This document shows, piece by piece, positions 56,872 through 59,291 of a stretch of DNA of 59,291 nucleotides. Numbering within the stretch: the stretch's first letter is position 1; each line of letters begins with the position of its first letter. Origin of the DNA: Spirosoma luteum DSM 19990 (GTDB lineage Bacteria > Bacteroidota > Bacteroidia > Cytophagales > Spirosomataceae); assembly GCF_000374065.1 (NCBI RefSeq), contig NZ_KB893264.1:1-59291 (forward strand), given 5' to 3'. The translations under genes and the position numbers were made by a program. The notes under the pieces are model-generated. The model made no database searches. It worked only from the letters and a program-made list of their open reading frames with translations, and was not told the origin of the DNA.

Positions 56872-58332
56872 TCAACCCGTTGCCAGTTCGATAGAAACCG
56901 GCAGCCCGAATCGGTCGTGGAGAGCGGTTCGGGCTGCGTGATACCCGCACATGCCGTGTACCCCACCACCCGGTGGGGTAGAGGAGGAGCAGATAAACAA
57001 ATCCGGGTCCGACGTTTTATAGGGTGACAGACTGATGACGGGTCGAGTGAACAACTGCCGGATATCGATGATACCCCCGTTGATATCGCCCCCGATGTAG
57101 TTGGAATTATACGCTTCCATCTGCCGGGTGTTCATCGTATGCCGGGCCAGAATTAGGTCGCGGAAGCCCGGCGCGAATCGCTCCACTTGTTTTTCAATCA
57201 CGTCCGTGCAATCGACCGTAGACCCATTGGGCACGTGGCAGTATGCCCAGGCTGTGTGCTTTCCGGCCGGAGCACGGCTGGTATCGAACAGGCTTTGCTG
57301 CGCCAGTAATACGAACGGACGCTCCGGATGCTTTCCCGACGATGTGGCCTGCTCGGCAGCCGTGATTTCCTCCAGTGTGCCGCCCAAATGAATCGTTCCC
57401 GCCCGCTGGCATTCGGGGGCCCTAAAGGGAATGGGGCCATCCAACGCCCAGTCAAGCTTAAAAACACCCATGCCGTACCGATACCGTTCCAGTTGTTTAC
57501 GGTAAAGCGTAGAGAAGCGGCTTCCGGCAATCTGTAGTAATTGTTTTGGTGTAACGTCGAACAGAACGGCTTTTGCGGGTGGGATATCCCGGAGGGATTC
57601 CACAGGGTGGCTGGTTTCTATGGTACCGCCCAGTGAGCGAAAATAAGCGGTCAGTGCATTGGCAATGGTCTGAGAACCGCCTTTTGGGATGGGCCAGTTA
57701 TGTATGTGCCCGGCGGTCAGCAGCACCAGGGCAATGGCCGATGTTGTCAGGTTCGTTAGCGGCTGTATGCTGTGGGCCGCCATGCCCGCCAACAGGCCAC
57801 GGGTTTCTTTGGTCGTGAATCGCTTTGCCAGGTGGGTAACCGGGGGGATCGCATCCAGGCCAAAGGTCGCCATATCCAGCGGATGCTTCGGCATATGGAG
57901 TGGCCCCAGAATATCGGCCGCCATCGTTGGCCAGTGTTGCACAATGGGCTCCATTAACGACTGGTAAGCCTGCGCATCGGTACCCAGCGATTGGGCTGTT
58001 TCATTCACTGATTGATGCAGAGCGGCTGCGGTGCCATCGTCGAATGGGTGAGCCGCTGCCAGCGGAGGGTTGATAAACGTCAGCCCGTGCTGGTCTAAGG
58101 GCAAGCTTCTAAAAAAAGGAGAACCAACGGCCAGCGGATGAATGGCCGAACAAATGTCGTGAATAAAACCGGGTTGGGTCAACTCCGCCGACCGCAGCCC
58201 GCCACCAAGGGTATTCTTGGCTTCAAGTATTAATACAGAAAGCCCGGCATGCTGTAGCGTAATAGCCGCGCTTAACCCGTTTGGGCCAGAGCCGACCACC
58301 ACCGCATCGTATTCGCTCCTCGTATTCGCCAT
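56872..58332 (-). CDS. FAD-dependent oxidoreductase, PYROXD2/phytoene-desaturase-like
   Basis: The start at 58332 (MANTRSEYDAVVVGSGPNGL) gives 486 residues. The FAD motif is VVVGSGPNGLSAAITLQHAG at 10-29, and LEAKNTLGGGLRSAELTQPG follows. The C-terminal block ICSSSTPPGGGVHGMCGYHA is typical of the PYROXD2 and CrtI-like group of flavoproteins. The natural substrate is unknown; no carotenoid gene is nearby, so I do not call it a phytoene desaturase. It is downstream of the nucleotidyltransferase pair on the same strand with a 117-base gap. Confidence 0.85.
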   Translation of the reverse strand: MANTRSEYDAVVVGSGPNGLSAAITLQHAGLSVLILEAKNTLGGGLRSAELTQPGFIHDICSAIHPLAVGSPFFRSLPLDQHGLTFINPPLAAAHPFDDGTAAALHQSVNETAQSLGTDAQAYQSLMEPIVQHWPTMAADILGPLHMPKHPLDMATFGLDAIPPVTHLAKRFTTKETRGLLAGMAAHSIQPLTNLTTSAIALVLLTAGHIHNWPIPKGGSQTIANALTAYFRSLGGTIETSHPVESLRDIPPAKAVLFDVTPKQLLQIAGSRFSTLYRKQLERYRYGMGVFKLDWALDGPIPFRAPECQRAGTIHLGGTLEEITAAEQATSSGKHPERPFVLLAQQSLFDTSRAPAGKHTAWAYCHVPNGSTVDCTDVIEKQVERFAPGFRDLILARHTMNTRQMEAYNSNYIGGDINGGIIDIRQLFTRPVISLSPYKTSDPDLFICSSSTPPGGGVHGMCGYHAARTALHDRFGLPVSIELATG

Positions 58333-58449
58333 TGCTATACAACGTTCAGCGAGCAAATTGGTTAACCACCAACTTATTTCGCTGGCTCAGTGGGGCGTAG
58401 GGGCTGGTTGAGAACGGGTTTTCTGGTTTGCGTGCCTGTGCGGCACCCG

Positions 58450-58932
58450 TTATTTTCTTCTCAATTGCTGAATATCATCTATATCCTTCGGCCTGGGATT
58501 GATTTCTTTATCCTGAATTAACTCTTCGAGGGTTATAAATGAGATTTCAACTCCATCAGATTGGAAAACCTCCCTTTTTTTGAAGGACGACCAGAATGGT
58601 AGCGGGGCTTTTATATTTGGCAGAAAATCAAGGGTGTACTCATCGAATGATAGTTTAAAGAAAGCATGCCTGGGGTCGGGTTGCTCCTCGTCTCTGTAAG
58701 CAGATACATCCTTGCCGAGTTGCTCTATAGCGTCGAGTAAGCGGTAATAATTTTCATACTTCGGGTTGTACCAAATATCAATGTCTGGCTTACCTAAGAT
58801 ATCTCCCTCAGAATTTGTTGATGGTCTACCATAACTATAAAAAGCTACGGCAGTGCCACCAACTATCATATAGTCTACAGCGTTTTTATTAAGTGCATGG
58901 CAAATATGACGGATACTGTTAACGTAGTCCAT
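58450..58932 (-). CDS. Nucleotidyltransferase-fold protein (AbiEii/MNT-like)
   Basis: The 160-residue protein has a nucleotidyltransferase core: VDYMIVGGTAVAFYSYGRPS near residues 19-38, then KPDIDIWYNP near 50 with the two metal aspartates, and a third acid in EYTLDFLPNI near 108. The VGGTA start resembles AbiEii and MNT-type toxins or antitoxins. Compared with those it has a short insertion (NSEGDILGK) between GG and D-x-D. Its start overlaps the end of the small upstream gene by 14 bases, so the two are coupled. It is probably a toxin-antitoxin-like or regulatory NTase; the substrate is unknown. Confidence 0.75.
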   Translation of the reverse strand: MDYVNSIRHICHALNKNAVDYMIVGGTAVAFYSYGRPSTNSEGDILGKPDIDIWYNPKYENYYRLLDAIEQLGKDVSAYRDEEQPDPRHAFFKLSFDEYTLDFLPNIKAPLPFWSSFKKREVFQSDGVEISFITLEELIQDKEINPRPKDIDDIQQLRRK

Positions 58933-59122
58933 TTGCTGTGCTTATGTTTACAGGTGCATCGTCGTCTGGTGATTCTCTGGAATGGACATACTCGCTTCTC
59001 AATAAATGTATTGCTTCAGCAAACTGCTTGTGACGCTCCCTTACTTGATCAACGTCCGTGTCGGTACATTCTGAATCATTTTTTAATTCGTCAAAGCTCC
59101 TGTACCGAACTAAATCTTTCAT
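58919..59122 (-). CDS. Small partner protein upstream of the nucleotidyltransferase
   Basis: A 67-residue, highly charged protein (MKDLVRYRSFDELKNDSECT), helical in its middle (QVRERHKQFAEAIHLLRSEY) and with an acidic polar tail (SRESPDDDAPVNISTANGL). No known DNA-binding motif is obvious. Its stop codon lies inside the start of the nucleotidyltransferase gene (14-base overlap), which is the usual arrangement of two-gene toxin-antitoxin or regulator-enzyme units. I do not recognise the family. It could be the antidote or an adaptor for the enzyme. Confidence 0.6.
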   Translation of the reverse strand: MKDLVRYRSFDELKNDSECTDTDVDQVRERHKQFAEAIHLLRSEYVHSRESPDDDAPVNISTANGLR

Positions 59123-59291
59123 GGTAAAAGTAGTTTATAACGTGCCGTGTTACTTAATATACGAATGTAAGTGTCTCAACAATAGGCATAAGGCCAGAAA
59201 AACTATTGATGTTTCAGAATCTGTGCGAAGTCCACGCAGCATTACGTTGATGTATAACCACTGCGAACAAAAGGCGGCTGTGTCGGCGGGG
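59123..59291. other. Right-edge non-coding stretch
   Basis: About 170 bases upstream of the small partner gene, probably its promoter region. I see no gene or repeat in it. Confidence 0.35.

Overview
The window looks like chromosomal DNA of a Bacteroidota bacterium of the order Cytophagales, most like Spirosoma and its relatives. The signs are TAnnTTTG-type promoter boxes, TonB and outer-membrane beta-barrel proteins, a GLPGLI protein, a type IX secretion (T9SS) sorting domain, lipid A and heptose genes, and a fused SerB-SerA enzyme. It holds about 55 supported genes on both strands. I see no rRNA, tRNA, insertion sequence, prophage or CRISPR array. Most of it is core metabolism and cell-envelope functions, with small accessory pieces between.

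Layout. 1-4.8 kb: the N-terminal part of a DUF4331 protein, a hydrolase remnant, a small surface-module protein, a DUF1835 protein and a beta-barrel protein. 4.9-9.1 kb: serine biosynthesis (serC and a phosphatase-dehydrogenase fusion) and a YheT-type hydrolase. 9.1-12.1 kb: a long non-coding stretch with a possible structured RNA and a 37-residue membrane peptide, two divergent stand-alone receiver proteins and a deoxynucleoside kinase. 12.2-19.4 kb: trhO, thrC, a LysR regulator, an intact subclass B1 metallo-beta-lactamase, pgeF, a GlsB-like protein and an acyl-CoA dehydrogenase. 19.7-25.4 kb: nucleotide-sugar and envelope genes (ugd, UDP-xylose synthase, lpxB, hldD) with queD. 25.4-30.8 kb: a subtilase, aminopeptidase P, a TetR regulator and two unrecognised proteins. 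30.9-35.6 kb: carboxynorspermidine dehydrogenase and decarboxylase around two TonB paralogues. 35.6-38.9 kb: an acyltransferase, a 33-residue membrane peptide, hisB and a NYN-cold-shock fusion. 39.4-51.6 kb: an outer-membrane protein with its GLPGLI partner, a T9SS cargo protein, murF, a 12-repeat NHL protein, an SGNH hydrolase and a GNAT acetyltransferase. 51.8-59.1 kb: ahcY, a degenerate DUF922-like protein, a two-gene 5'-nucleotidase, purQ, a PYROXD2-like oxidoreductase and a nucleotidyltransferase with a small overlapping partner.

The most unusual non-gene signal is a set of inverted repeats whose arms are built from degenerate 7- or 8-base units. They lie in intergenic gaps and once inside a hydrolase reading frame. 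Three much longer perfect hairpins (28 to 33 bp stems) lie between genes. The strongest single-gene findings are the B1 metallo-beta-lactamase, the NYN-cold-shock fusion and the nucleotidyltransferase pair at the right end. All family assignments come from reading motifs by eye; no database search was run.
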